Of a stretch of DNA of 64,000 nucleotides, positions 25,063 through 32,831 are shown piece by piece. The notes beneath the pieces are model-generated. The model worked only from the letters and a program-made list of their open reading frames with translations. It was not told the DNA's origin and did no database searches. The stretch is from NCBI GenBank assembly GCA_016756725.1, contig JAESII010000004.1:124001-188000 (forward strand), given 5' to 3'. The number at the start of each line of letters is the position of its first letter. Positions within the stretch are counted from its first letter, which is position 1. Origin of the DNA: Synergistaceae bacterium (GTDB lineage Bacteria; Synergistota; Synergistia; Synergistales; Aminithiophilaceae). The position numbers were made by a program, and so were the translations under genes.

Positions 25063-25155
25063 TCATTCTCCAAAATCATCCAAGGCCAAAAACATGAAAG
25101 CCCTACTTCTGCGACACCACAAGCATTTCAATAATTCCTGAAGTTTAAACTCCAT
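25063..25155 (-). CDS. Possible 30-residue peptide upstream of the radical SAM gene
   Basis: An ATG at 25155 opens a 30-codon frame with CLWC, a basic RRSR stretch, and an acidic end (LDDFGE). It ends 46 bases before the radical SAM start and lies in the same AT-rich island. There is no clear ribosome-binding site, and another frame across the same bases also looks partly coding (GLSCFWPWMILENDR). It may be a remnant of a displaced gene rather than a real peptide. The rest of the 25.15-25.43 kb gap shows nothing I can assign. Confidence 0.2.
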   Translation of the reverse strand: MEFKLQELLKCLWCRRSRAFMFLALDDFGE

Positions 25156-25436
25156 TTTATATTTTAACAGCCCGCACGGAACCTCTCTATCATGGAATTT
25201 TCTGGAGAGGCCCAACCTCGGGCCGATTGGGTCCTATTCTGGAAGACTCTCTTTGCGGGGCGCAAACCGAAAGGTCTTTTCAGGGTCCGAATGGGAGAAT
25301 CGGTTGCAGGCTCCCGCAAAATCAAACAGGAAAACTCTCGTGCCTCGCCGTTTGAGAAGGCATATGTATCCTACAACAAACAACAGCCACATGTGCGAAA
25401 CTTCACACTTCAGGCATCTGTTGAAGAAGACCGTTT

Positions 25437-26711
25437 TCATCCCCTGCCGCCTCCGACGGCCTCGGCGAGAGCCGCCAGCAGGGCGACGCCTCGGGGAAGG
25501 ACGGCCTCGTCGAAGTCGAAACGGCCCTGATGATGCCCCGCCGTTCTGTCGGCGCCGACGATGAAGTAACAGGCCTTGCCGCCCCGCTCCTCGACGCGGC
25601 GCATCATCCAGGAGATATCTTCGCTGCCGCCGATACGCCCCTCTCTCTCGACATGGCCGATTCCGTCGATGGCCAGGGCTTTCTCGGCGACGAGAGCGAC
25701 AAGGTCGGGATGACTTCGGGCATCGACGGCCCCTCCGGCAAGGCGACTTTCGACGGTTACCCCCTGGGTCCGGGCCGCCCCGTCGAGGACTTCGAGGGCC
25801 CGCTCGTAGACGTAGCGATCAATGGCCGAAGTCCGTCCCCGCGTCTCGAAGAAAAGCTCGGCCCCCTCAGGGACGACATTGCGCCCCGTCCCGGCCCGAA
25901 GGAGACCGACGTTGATGCGGCTCGCGCCCTCGCGATGGGAAGCGATGGAGTGAAGTCCTAGGACGGCCGTAGCCGCCGCAAGCAGGGCGTTGCGCCCTTC
26001 GTTGGGAGCCATTCCGGCATGGGCCGCCACACCCCGGAAAAAGGCGTCGACTTTGGTGGTGCAGAGAAAGTCGCTGCAGCCGGCGCCGACGACGCCGCTC
26101 GCGAACTCTCCGGCCAGATGAAGGCCGAAGAGGAAATCGACGTCGTCGAGGTGCCCCTTTTCGGTCATGGCCCTGCCGCCTCGGACTCCCTCCTCGGCGG
26201 GCTGAAAGAGAAGCTTGAACCGTCCGGAAAGGCTTTCCTTGCGGGAGACCAGCCTGGAGGCCAGGGCCAGCCCCATGGCCAGGTGGCCGTCGTGGCCGCA
26301 GGCGTGGGAAACGCCCTCGTCGAGGGCGGCGAAGCCCTCGTCATGAGGGCGGTGCCCCTTCTGGCGGCATTCGCCCACCTCGACGGCATCGAGATCGAAA
26401 CGGAAGGCCGTCACCGGGCCGGGCCGCCCCGTATCGAGAAGGGCCACGACGCCCGTCCAGGAGCCGATCCGCTCCATCATGGCCTCGTCGGCCCCCCAGG
26501 CGAGGGCCCTCTTTCGGGCCTCGGCAAGCCGATCTCCGCCGGGCCGTCCCATGGCAAACCGCTCCTCGACGGCATCGGCGCCGAGAAGGAGGCGAAAGCC
26601 CAGCGCCTCCAGGCGGGAGGTGACGAAAGCCGTCGTCCAGAACTCCTCCCAGCCCCGCTCGGCGTGGAGATGAAAGAGACGGCGCATCGAAATCACGTCG
26701 TCGACACTCAT
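25437..26711 (-). CDS. M20-family amidohydrolase, AbgA-like
   Basis: From ATG 26711 (AGGAGGTG upstream) the protein has 424 residues. Metal-site motifs are FRFDLDAV (103-110), SHACGHDGH (135-143), QPAEEGVRGG and the late TAGHHQGRFDFDE. The longer spacer between the N-terminus and the first aspartate, and the insertion RPGGDRLAEARKRALAWGAD, are like the A subunit of p-aminobenzoyl-glutamate hydrolase. The enzyme probably splits acyl-amino acids or aminobenzoyl-glutamate in the cytoplasm. No B subunit or transporter is adjacent, so the substrate is uncertain. Confidence 0.85.
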   Translation of the reverse strand: MSVDDVISMRRLFHLHAERGWEEFWTTAFVTSRLEALGFRLLLGADAVEERFAMGRPGGDRLAEARKRALAWGADEAMMERIGSWTGVVALLDTGRPGPVTAFRFDLDAVEVGECRQKGHRPHDEGFAALDEGVSHACGHDGHLAMGLALASRLVSRKESLSGRFKLLFQPAEEGVRGGRAMTEKGHLDDVDFLFGLHLAGEFASGVVGAGCSDFLCTTKVDAFFRGVAAHAGMAPNEGRNALLAAATAVLGLHSIASHREGASRINVGLLRAGTGRNVVPEGAELFFETRGRTSAIDRYVYERALEVLDGAARTQGVTVESRLAGGAVDARSHPDLVALVAEKALAIDGIGHVEREGRIGGSEDISWMMRRVEERGGKACYFIVGADRTAGHHQGRFDFDEAVLPRGVALLAALAEAVGGGRG

Positions 26712-26880
26712 GGCACAGCACCTCCTGCCGATCTTTTTCCGGTCTTTACTGAGGCCAAGCCTACCACTTCCGGCAGCAAAAGGGAACCACCCCAAAAACT
26801 GGCCTCGCGACGGCCTTGCCTTAGGGAGGCAATTATTTTAGTATTATCTTAAATATCAAAGCAGAAGGGAGACGATTCCC

Positions 26881-27189
26881 TTGAAAGACCTGCAAGCCTT
26901 CTGCCGTGCCCTGGCCTCGCCGGCGCGCCTGAAAATTCTGCGTCTTCTCGGCAGTCATCCGCTCTGCGTCAACGCCCTGGCGGGGCGCCTGGGACTATCG
27001 GCAGCGGCAACCTCGCAGCATCTTCGCCTTCTTCGGGAACAGGGCCTGGTGCAAGACGACAAGCGAGGGCTCTTCGTCCATTACCGCCGCGACGACGAGG
27101 CTTTCAGAGAAGGTCTCGATCGTTTGAGAAATTTCTGGGAAGAAAGCCGGATCGAAGAGGGCCTCCTGGGGGATCTCCATGAAAAGTGA
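26881..27189 (+). CDS. ArsR-family winged-helix regulator
   Basis: The 102-residue protein starts at TTG 26881 with GGGAGACG eight bases upstream. It is a single ArsR-type winged helix: LASPARLKILRLLGSHPLCVNALAGRLGLSAAATSQHLRLLREQGLV. The ELCVCDL metal-binding cysteine pair is reduced to one cysteine (LCVNAL), so it is probably not a classical metal sensor. It overlaps the ABC ATPase gene by 11 bases and very likely controls the ABC exporter that follows. Confidence 0.85.
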   Translation: MKDLQAFCRALASPARLKILRLLGSHPLCVNALAGRLGLSAAATSQHLRLLREQGLVQDDKRGLFVHYRRDDEAFREGLDRLRNFWEESRIEEGLLGDLHEK

Positions 27190-28150
27190 GCCCTTCGCCT
27201 TCGAGGTCCGGGGACTCCGCAAGGCTTTCGGCTCCCTCAGAGCCGTCGATTCCCTCTCCTTCGGCGTCTTTCCGGGGGAAATCTTCGGCTTCCTCGGCCC
27301 CAACGGCGCCGGCAAGACGACGACGATCCGCATGCTCACGGGGCTGGCCCGCCCCACCGGGGGGCACCTCTTCTTCTTCGGAGAAGAGAGGACGGCTGAC
27401 GTCAAGGCGGTCCAGCACCTGATGGGAATCGTCCCCGACGACGACAACCTCTACCCCGAACTGACGGGCCGGGCCAATCTCGAGTTCTGCGGAGCCCTCT
27501 ACGGCATGCCCCGAAAGGAGCGGCAGGAGCGGGCCGAGATGCTGCTGGAACGTTTCGGGCTGGCCGAGGCGGCCGGGAGGTTCTTCGCCACCTACTCGAA
27601 GGGAATGCGGCGCAAGCTCGTCCTGGCAGCGGCCCTCATGCACCGGCCGCCCATCCTCTTTCTCGACGAGCCGACGACGGGCATCGACGTGGCCAGCGCC
27701 AGGTCGATCCGGCAGCTCCTCGACGACCTGCGCTGCGAGGGAACGACGATCTTTTTGACCACCCACTACATCGAGGAGGCCCAGCGCCTCTGCGACCGCA
27801 TCGCCTTTATCGCCGAAGGACGGCTCGTCGCCCTCGATGCGACGGCAACCCTTCTGGCTTCCGCCCGGGAAGAGGGCGCCATCGATTTCGTCGTCGAGGG
27901 GGAAACCCTCTCCCTTAGGGAACCGCTGGGGCTGGCGTTCGGAGGAGTCACCTGCCGCATCGAGGGAAACACCGTCTCCGTCCGTTCGTCGGAACCGTTG
28001 AGGCTGACGCCGTTTCTGAACTTCTTCCGAGACCGGGGCATCGAGCTTCGGGAGGCCCGACGGGAAAAACCCTCCCTGGAAGAGGTCTTCCTCCGCGTCA
28101 CCGGCAAAGCTCCTGAGGAAAGAGCGAAGGGGGGAGGAGACAGACCATGA
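27179..28150 (+). CDS. ABC-2-type exporter ATPase
   Basis: The 323-residue ATPase has Walker A GPNGAGKTTT near residue 42, the signature YSKGMRRKL (a variant of LSGGQ), Walker B ILFLDEPTTGID and the switch histidine in TTHYIEEAQ. The C-terminal extension (DFVVEGETLSL through PSLEEVFLRVTG) is that of the DrrA/NatA/CcmA branch. It powers export of drugs, sodium or lipid-like compounds with the permease next door. It overlaps both neighbours, giving a three-gene unit with the ArsR-type regulator. Confidence 0.9.
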   Translation: MKSEPFAFEVRGLRKAFGSLRAVDSLSFGVFPGEIFGFLGPNGAGKTTTIRMLTGLARPTGGHLFFFGEERTADVKAVQHLMGIVPDDDNLYPELTGRANLEFCGALYGMPRKERQERAEMLLERFGLAEAAGRFFATYSKGMRRKLVLAAALMHRPPILFLDEPTTGIDVASARSIRQLLDDLRCEGTTIFLTTHYIEEAQRLCDRIAFIAEGRLVALDATATLLASAREEGAIDFVVEGETLSLREPLGLAFGGVTCRIEGNTVSVRSSEPLRLTPFLNFFRDRGIELREARREKPSLEEVFLRVTGKAPEERAKGGGDRP

Positions 28151-28881
28151 AGCGCTGGATCACCTTCCAGGCCATTCTGATCAAAGACGTAAGATCCTAC
28201 TACCTCAAGCCGCCCAACCTGAGCTGGGGACTTCTCTTTCCTCTGGCCTGGACGCTCATGTTCTTCCTGCGCTCCCAGGGCCCCATCGACATCCGAAGTC
28301 TCCTGCCCGGAGTCATGACCCTTTCGGTCCTTTTCGGGACCACGTCCATGCTGGCCGTAACGGTCACCTTCGAGCGCAAGGGCAAAAGCTTCGAGCGGCT
28401 CCTTCAGGCGCCCATCCCGCTGGGACTGCTCGTTCTGGCCAAGACGTCGGGGGCCATTCTTTTCGGCACCCTCAACGCCCTGGTCCCCCTCGCCCTGGCA
28501 GCCTTCTACATTCCCCTGGAAGCGTCAGGCGCCATCCGGCTCCTGACGGCCTGCCTGCTACTGGCCTTCAGCTCGGCCTTTCTGGGACTCCTCGTCGCCG
28601 TCTCCGTCCAGGAGGTCTTCGAAGCTCAGACTCTCTCCAACTTCTTCCGCTTTCCCATGGTTTTTCTCTGCGGCCTCTTCTTCCCTCTGGAGCGGGTTCC
28701 CCTCCCCCTTCGGAGTCTTTCCTACATCCTTCCGCCGACGTATGGAGTGGACCTTCTCCGAGGGGCCCTGGGCGAAGAGGTCCTCTTTTCAACGGCATCC
28801 TCTCTGGCCCGGCTGACCGCCCTCTGCACGGTTCTAGCCCTTCTCTGCCTGCGTGCCATCAACCGCCACTGGATCGATTAG
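28147..28881 (+). CDS. ABC-2-type exporter permease
   Basis: The 244-residue protein has six membrane helices and the ABC-2 motif region FRFPMVFLCGLFFPLERVPLPLRSLSYILPPTYGVDLLRGAL near the fifth helix. It is the membrane partner of the preceding ATPase (ATGA overlap). Substrate unknown. Its stop overlaps the end of the convergent DUF1847 gene by four bases. Confidence 0.85.
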   Translation: MKRWITFQAILIKDVRSYYLKPPNLSWGLLFPLAWTLMFFLRSQGPIDIRSLLPGVMTLSVLFGTTSMLAVTVTFERKGKSFERLLQAPIPLGLLVLAKTSGAILFGTLNALVPLALAAFYIPLEASGAIRLLTACLLLAFSSAFLGLLVAVSVQEVFEAQTLSNFFRFPMVFLCGLFFPLERVPLPLRSLSYILPPTYGVDLLRGALGEEVLFSTASSLARLTALCTVLALLCLRAINRHWID

Positions 28882-29462
28882 GCCTGGCGCTCCCTGGGCG
28901 CCTCGTTGAGGCGCTTTCGGATGTAGGGGCAGGTGACGGCCGCCACGGGATTGTGGCCCAGCTTGCGGTCCTTCGTGACGAGGGTCGTCACCGGCGCCTT
29001 GGCGTGACGGTAGAAGAGGGTGTCGTGGCCGACGCAGAGTCCGACGACGACGAGAAGACCGCATCCCTCGTCGTCGAGGATGCGGGCCTGTTCGGCAGGA
29101 TTGCAGGAAACCGCTCCCACCCAGGGGCGGACGGGCATGCCCATCTCCTCCTTGGTGAGGCTCCCCACCTTGCAGCAGACCGAGCGGACCTCCAATCCTG
29201 CCGTCTCGAAGGCCTCGGCGATAAGGCGCACCTCGTCGGCCAGGCCCACGCAGAAGGCGATGCCGATGCGGGTCACGCCCAGGCGCCGGGCAAATTCGCA
29301 GATCTCCTGAAGGCGGTTCAGCTCGCCGTAGTAGAGGGTCTCCACCTCGGCGGCGGCCCTCATGAGACGCCCCTCCTCGTCGCTGTAGAGGGAGAGGCTA
29401 TCGGTTTCCCGACAGGGGTTCCCCTGGGAGCAGCTCTTCTCGTCGCATTCGTGGCAGCGCAT
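28878..29462 (-). CDS. DUF1847 cysteine-rich metal-binding protein
   Basis: From ATG 29462 (GGAGG seven bases upstream) the protein has 194 residues. The N-terminus MRCHECDEKSC, then NPCRETD, is followed by AFCVGLADEVRLIAEAFE, SVCCKVG, VSCNPAEQARIL, GLCVGHDTLFYRHAKAPVTTLVTKDRKLGHNP: a pattern of scattered cysteines conserved in the DUF1847 family, predicted to bind a metal or FeS cluster. The function is unknown. The start overlaps the stop of a small upstream gene (TGATG), so the two are translationally coupled. Confidence 0.85.
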   Translation of the reverse strand: MRCHECDEKSCSQGNPCRETDSLSLYSDEEGRLMRAAAEVETLYYGELNRLQEICEFARRLGVTRIGIAFCVGLADEVRLIAEAFETAGLEVRSVCCKVGSLTKEEMGMPVRPWVGAVSCNPAEQARILDDEGCGLLVVVGLCVGHDTLFYRHAKAPVTTLVTKDRKLGHNPVAAVTCPYIRKRLNEAPRERQA

Positions 29463-29677
29463 CAGCGTTCCTCCTTGAAAAAGTCGCGGGCGACCTTGAC
29501 GACCACCTTCTTCACCGCTGTCCGATGGGACGCCCGCAGGGGGCAGTGAAGATCGTCGGGAGATAAGACGGCGTAACGGCCCGGGTCGAGGCCGCCGGGG
29601 TTCTCCCCCCCGAGGAAGGAGAGGGCCAGGGGCTCGGGCAGAGGGCCGGGAAACCGGCCCAGCCTTCCACCGATCAT
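29462..29677 (-). CDS. Small protein of unknown function coupled to DUF1847
   Basis: I do not recognise this 71-residue protein. ATG 29677 has AAGGAGG nine bases upstream. The centre reads PLALSFLGGENPGGLDPGRYAVLSPDD and the end is basic (AVKKVVVKVARDFFKEER). Its TGA shares bases with the ATG of the DUF1847 gene, a sign of coupled translation and joint function. A longer in-frame extension upstream to 29857 lacks coding character. Confidence 0.5.
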   Translation of the reverse strand: MIGGRLGRFPGPLPEPLALSFLGGENPGGLDPGRYAVLSPDDLHCPLRASHRTAVKKVVVKVARDFFKEER

Positions 29678-29807
29678 GACGGTGCGCCTCCTTCTCCGGA
29701 CGAAGACCCTTGGCGGCCTCCCCAAGGTCCGGCACGGGAACGGGCCGGACTTTCCATGCAACGATAACTCCTTTCGCCGGGAAGAGCCAACGGACGGGAG
29801 AAGGATC

Positions 29808-29836
29808 TTGAAAAGGCACGCTCCCTGGCCTACAGT
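29808..29836 (+). promoter_or_regulatory. Candidate promoter of the YitT gene
   Basis: TTGAAA (29808-29813) and TACAGT (29831-29836) are exactly 17 bases apart, 48 bases before the YitT start. Confidence 0.5.
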
Positions 29837-29884
29837 GATACGGCCTGAGGCGAGCAACGCCGCGAGCGATGGAGGTCATCGGCG

Positions 29885-30757
29885 ATGAAGATCAGAAGAA
29901 TTCTTGTCCTTTTCCGGCGGGAGTGGAAAACCTTCACCCTCGTGACAATCGGCACGATCATCCTGTGCGTCGGCATCGTCGCCTTCACCCTGCCCTACCG
30001 CTTTCCCGACGTGGGCGTCACGGGCCTGGCCGTCCTGACCAACTACCTCTGGGCCATCTCCCCCTCCTGGGTCATCGGCCTCGGCAACGGCCTCCTCTTC
30101 CTCTGGGCCTGGAAGGGCCTCTCGCCGCGCTTCGTCGGCTGGTCGGCCTACGCCGTCGTCCTCTCCACGGCGGCTCTGGAGCTCCTCAAGGCCTTCCCCT
30201 ACCCCCATCTGAGCGAACCCCTCCTGGCGGCCGTGCTGGGCGGCGTCGTCAAAGGACTGGGCATCGGCCTCGTCTTCCTCGCCGGAGCCTCGACGGGCGG
30301 GACGGACATCATCGTCGTCACATTGCGCAAGCGCTTCGGCGTCGATGTGGGGCTCTACTCCTTCTACATCAACGCCGTCGTCCTCTTCGTCTCGGCCTTC
30401 GTCATCGGCCTGGAGAACGCCCTTTACGGGCTCCTCTCCATGTACACCGTCGGCGTCGTCATGGACAACGTCCTCAAGTCCTTCGACCGCCGGAAGCAGG
30501 TCTTCGTCATCACCGCCTCCATGGACGAGGTCCGTCGCTTCGTCACCGAAGACCTCCACAAGGGAGTGACCCTCCTCCACGGGACGGGGGGCTACACGGG
30601 CGAGGAAAGGACGGTCCTCATGTCCTTCATGACCCAGCGCCAGACGGTGGAACTCAAACGCTTCCTGGCCGCCCTCGACCCCCGCGCCTTCATGGCCGTC
30701 GGCGACGCCTCGGAGGTGGTCGGCCAGGGGTTCAAGCCCTGGAAGAATGACGACTGA
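29885..30757 (+). CDS. YitT-family membrane protein (DUF161 + DUF2179)
   Basis: The 290-residue protein has five or six membrane helices (residues 15-190) with the family signature LAGASTGGTDIIVVTLRKRFGVDVG, then a C-terminal soluble DUF2179 domain (from about 205; VFVITASMDEVRRFVTEDLHKGVTLLHGTGGYTGEERTVL). YitT proteins are widespread in Firmicutes and related phyla; their transport or signalling role is not settled. GGAGG lies eight bases before the ATG. Confidence 0.85.
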   Translation: MKIRRILVLFRREWKTFTLVTIGTIILCVGIVAFTLPYRFPDVGVTGLAVLTNYLWAISPSWVIGLGNGLLFLWAWKGLSPRFVGWSAYAVVLSTAALELLKAFPYPHLSEPLLAAVLGGVVKGLGIGLVFLAGASTGGTDIIVVTLRKRFGVDVGLYSFYINAVVLFVSAFVIGLENALYGLLSMYTVGVVMDNVLKSFDRRKQVFVITASMDEVRRFVTEDLHKGVTLLHGTGGYTGEERTVLMSFMTQRQTVELKRFLAALDPRAFMAVGDASEVVGQGFKPWKNDD

Positions 30758-30799
30758 GCCCCGGCAACGGCATTCTGCCGGAACGAAAGGGTGAAGAAA

Positions 30800-31525
30800 A
30801 TGCTCGTCTTCGCACATCGGGGAGCTTCCGGCTACGGGCCGGAAAACACCGAGGCCGCCTTCGACCTGGCCCTGAGCCAGGGCTGCGACGGCGTCGAGCT
30901 GGACGTCCAGCTCACCCGAGACGGCGTCGCCGTCGTCCATCACGACTGGACCGTCGACCGCACGACGGACGGTAATGGGGAAATCTCCAATCTCACGGCA
31001 GCGGCCCTCGCAGCCCTCGATGCCGGGAGCTGGTTCGCCCCGGCCTTCGCCGGCCAGAGGGTGCCCACCCTGGCGGCCGTCCTCAGGCGGATTCCGGAGA
31101 GGGTCATCGTCAACGTCGAGCTCAAGGCCCGCCCCCAGGACCGTCCGGGCCTGGAAGAGGCCGTCCTCGCCGTTCTGGAGACGGCGGGGCGCGACAAGAA
31201 CCTCATCGTCTCCTCCTTCAATCACCTCTGCCTCCGGCGGCTCTGCCGCCTCGCCCCCCAAATCCCTCTGGGACTCCTCTACGAGGGGGTCCTTCTCGAC
31301 CCCTGGGACTACGCCGAAAGGCAGGGGATCGCCCTCTACAGCCTCCATCCCGAGCAGGAATACGTCGCGGCCGACTTCGTGGCCCAGGCCCACCGGAAAG
31401 GGCTGAAAGTGGCCTGCTGGACCGTCAACTGCCCTTCCCGCGCCGCCGAACTGGACAGGATGGGCGTGGACGCGATCATCACCAACTACCCCGACCGCTG
31501 CCGCCCGCAACGGGAAAGAGTGTGA
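30800..31525 (+). CDS. Glycerophosphodiester phosphodiesterase
   Basis: The protein (about 241 residues) has the GDPD TIM-barrel motifs: FAHRGASGYGPENTEAAF at the start (catalytic His and ligand Glu), VELDVQLTRDGVAVVHHD, and the C-terminal VACWTVNCPSRAAELDRMGVDAIITNYPD. It cleaves glycerophosphodiesters to glycerol 3-phosphate and an alcohol. ATG 30800 is preferred to GTG 30791 because AAAGGG (30786-30791) then has good spacing. No signal peptide, so it is cytoplasmic. It ends at a good terminator. Confidence 0.9.
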   Translation: MLVFAHRGASGYGPENTEAAFDLALSQGCDGVELDVQLTRDGVAVVHHDWTVDRTTDGNGEISNLTAAALAALDAGSWFAPAFAGQRVPTLAAVLRRIPERVIVNVELKARPQDRPGLEEAVLAVLETAGRDKNLIVSSFNHLCLRRLCRLAPQIPLGLLYEGVLLDPWDYAERQGIALYSLHPEQEYVAADFVAQAHRKGLKVACWTVNCPSRAAELDRMGVDAIITNYPDRCRPQRERV

Positions 31526-31542
31526 CTTTTTTGTTACCGAAG

Positions 31543-31599
31543 GGGGGCCTCGCCGGCCCCCTTTTCGCCTATACTGAAAAGGGGGCCAGCGAGGCCCCC
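31543..31599 (+). terminator. Terminator after GDPD within a larger inverted repeat
   Basis: GGGGGCC, loop TCGCC, GGCCCCC and TTTT (31543-31565) make an intrinsic terminator. The whole segment 31542-31566 is also inverted at 31576-31599 (GAAAAGGGGGCC, one mismatch, GCGAGGCCCCC), so a longer alternative hairpin is possible. Confidence 0.7.
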
Positions 31600-31681
31600 G
31601 GACTATGGACAGCGAACCGATCCCCGAAGACCCTCTCGGCCGGACGGGGACGACAGCAGGAGACAGGAGGAATGAACTGCG

Positions 31682-32761
31682 ATGAGAAGATGGGTGCTTT
31701 TCTCGCTGCTTCTTTTCACTCTGGCCGTTCCCTTCAGGGGAACCGTCGCCGCAGCCCAGGAAAAGGGCGTGCTCCGCGTCATCACCTGGGCCGGCTACGC
31801 CCCCCAGGAGCTGCTTGATCGGTTCACCGAAGAGACGGGATACCGCGTCGAAGTGACGTTCAGCAACAACGAAGAGATGATCAGCAAGCTCCGGGCCACC
31901 CGAGGCGGCGGCTTTGACCTGGCCCAACCCTCGCAGGACCGCATCTCGGCCGTGGTGTCCCAGTTCGGCCTCTACCAGCCCATCGACTTCTCCCGCATCG
32001 ACGAGGATCAGATCGACGCCTCCCTCCTCGAGGCCGTCAAAAAGAACACCCGCGTCGACGGCCAGTCCTACGCCGTCCCCCACGTCTACGGAACGGAGGG
32101 GATCGTCGTCAACCGGGCCAAGGCTCCGGACGTGAAGGACTTCAAGGACCTCCTCGACCCCCGCTACGCCGGAAGGGTCTCCTACCGCCTCAAGCGACCC
32201 ACCTTGATCGGCATGGGCTTCTCCCTCGGCAAGGACCCCTTCGCCCTCTACAACGACAAGGGAGCCTATCAGGCCTTCCTCGACGACATGGAGAAGACCC
32301 TCATCGCAGCCAAGCCCTTAGTCAAGACCTACTGGGACAACGGCGACCAGCTTCTCCAGCTCCTCCGCTCCGGCGAGGTCTGGGCCGCCTCGGCCTGGGA
32401 GCAGGCGGGATGGAAACTCCACGCCGAGAACCCCGACATCGACTACATCGCCCCGGCCAGCGGCGCCCTGGGATGGGTCGACACCTTCGCCATCCCGAGC
32501 CGCTCCCAGAACCTTGAGGGCGCCTACGCCTACATCAACTTCATGCTCCGTCCCGAGAACGCCGCCTTCTTCACCAACAGGGAGACCTACGGCACGGCCT
32601 CGAAGGGAGCCATCGCCTTCCTCGACGAGGAGATCAAGGACAACTTCAACCGGGGCCTTCCGCCGGAGGTCCTGGCCCAAGTCAACTGGTATCCCCCCGT
32701 TCCTGCGGGAATCGAGGAGATGGAGGGGCGGACGCTGGACAAGATCAAAGCCGCCCGCTGA
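31682..32761 (+). CDS. potD: Spermidine/putrescine-type ABC transporter substrate-binding protein
   Basis: The 359-residue protein has a signal peptide ending near AAAQ and the PotD-type fold: VLRVITWAGYAPQELLDRFTEETGYRVEVTFSNNEEM, FDLAQPSQDRIS, YAVPHVYGTEGIVVN and WYPPVP near the end. It would bind polyamines or a related cation in the periplasm. The ATP-binding and two permease genes follow in the order A-B-C. A 21-bp-stem hairpin lies between this gene and potA. Confidence 0.85.
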   Translation: MRRWVLFSLLLFTLAVPFRGTVAAAQEKGVLRVITWAGYAPQELLDRFTEETGYRVEVTFSNNEEMISKLRATRGGGFDLAQPSQDRISAVVSQFGLYQPIDFSRIDEDQIDASLLEAVKKNTRVDGQSYAVPHVYGTEGIVVNRAKAPDVKDFKDLLDPRYAGRVSYRLKRPTLIGMGFSLGKDPFALYNDKGAYQAFLDDMEKTLIAAKPLVKTYWDNGDQLLQLLRSGEVWAASAWEQAGWKLHAENPDIDYIAPASGALGWVDTFAIPSRSQNLEGAYAYINFMLRPENAAFFTNRETYGTASKGAIAFLDEEIKDNFNRGLPPEVLAQVNWYPPVPAGIEEMEGRTLDKIKAAR

Positions 32762-32771
32762 AACCGTCGCA

Positions 32772-32817
32772 GCCGATCATGGCAGCCGCCCTCATGAGGG
32801 CGGCTGCCATGATCGGC
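32772..32817 (+). promoter_or_regulatory. Perfect 21-bp-stem hairpin between potD and potA
   Basis: GCCGATCATGGCAGCCGCCC (starting 32772) and its exact complement (to 32817) surround a CATG loop. No T run follows, and the operon continues. Such intercistronic stems usually protect or process the upstream message, giving more binding protein than transporter. Confidence 0.7.
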
Positions 32818-32831
32818 GAGGAGAGTGACCG

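Noticed and set aside
31605-31685. Upstream 26-codon frame ending on the potD ATG
   Set aside because: No ribosome-binding site, no informative codon runs and no terminator, so it does not resemble the two leader peptides.
29876-32083. 735-codon minus-strand frame
   Set aside because: Antisense to YitT, GDPD and potD; low-complexity and without domains.
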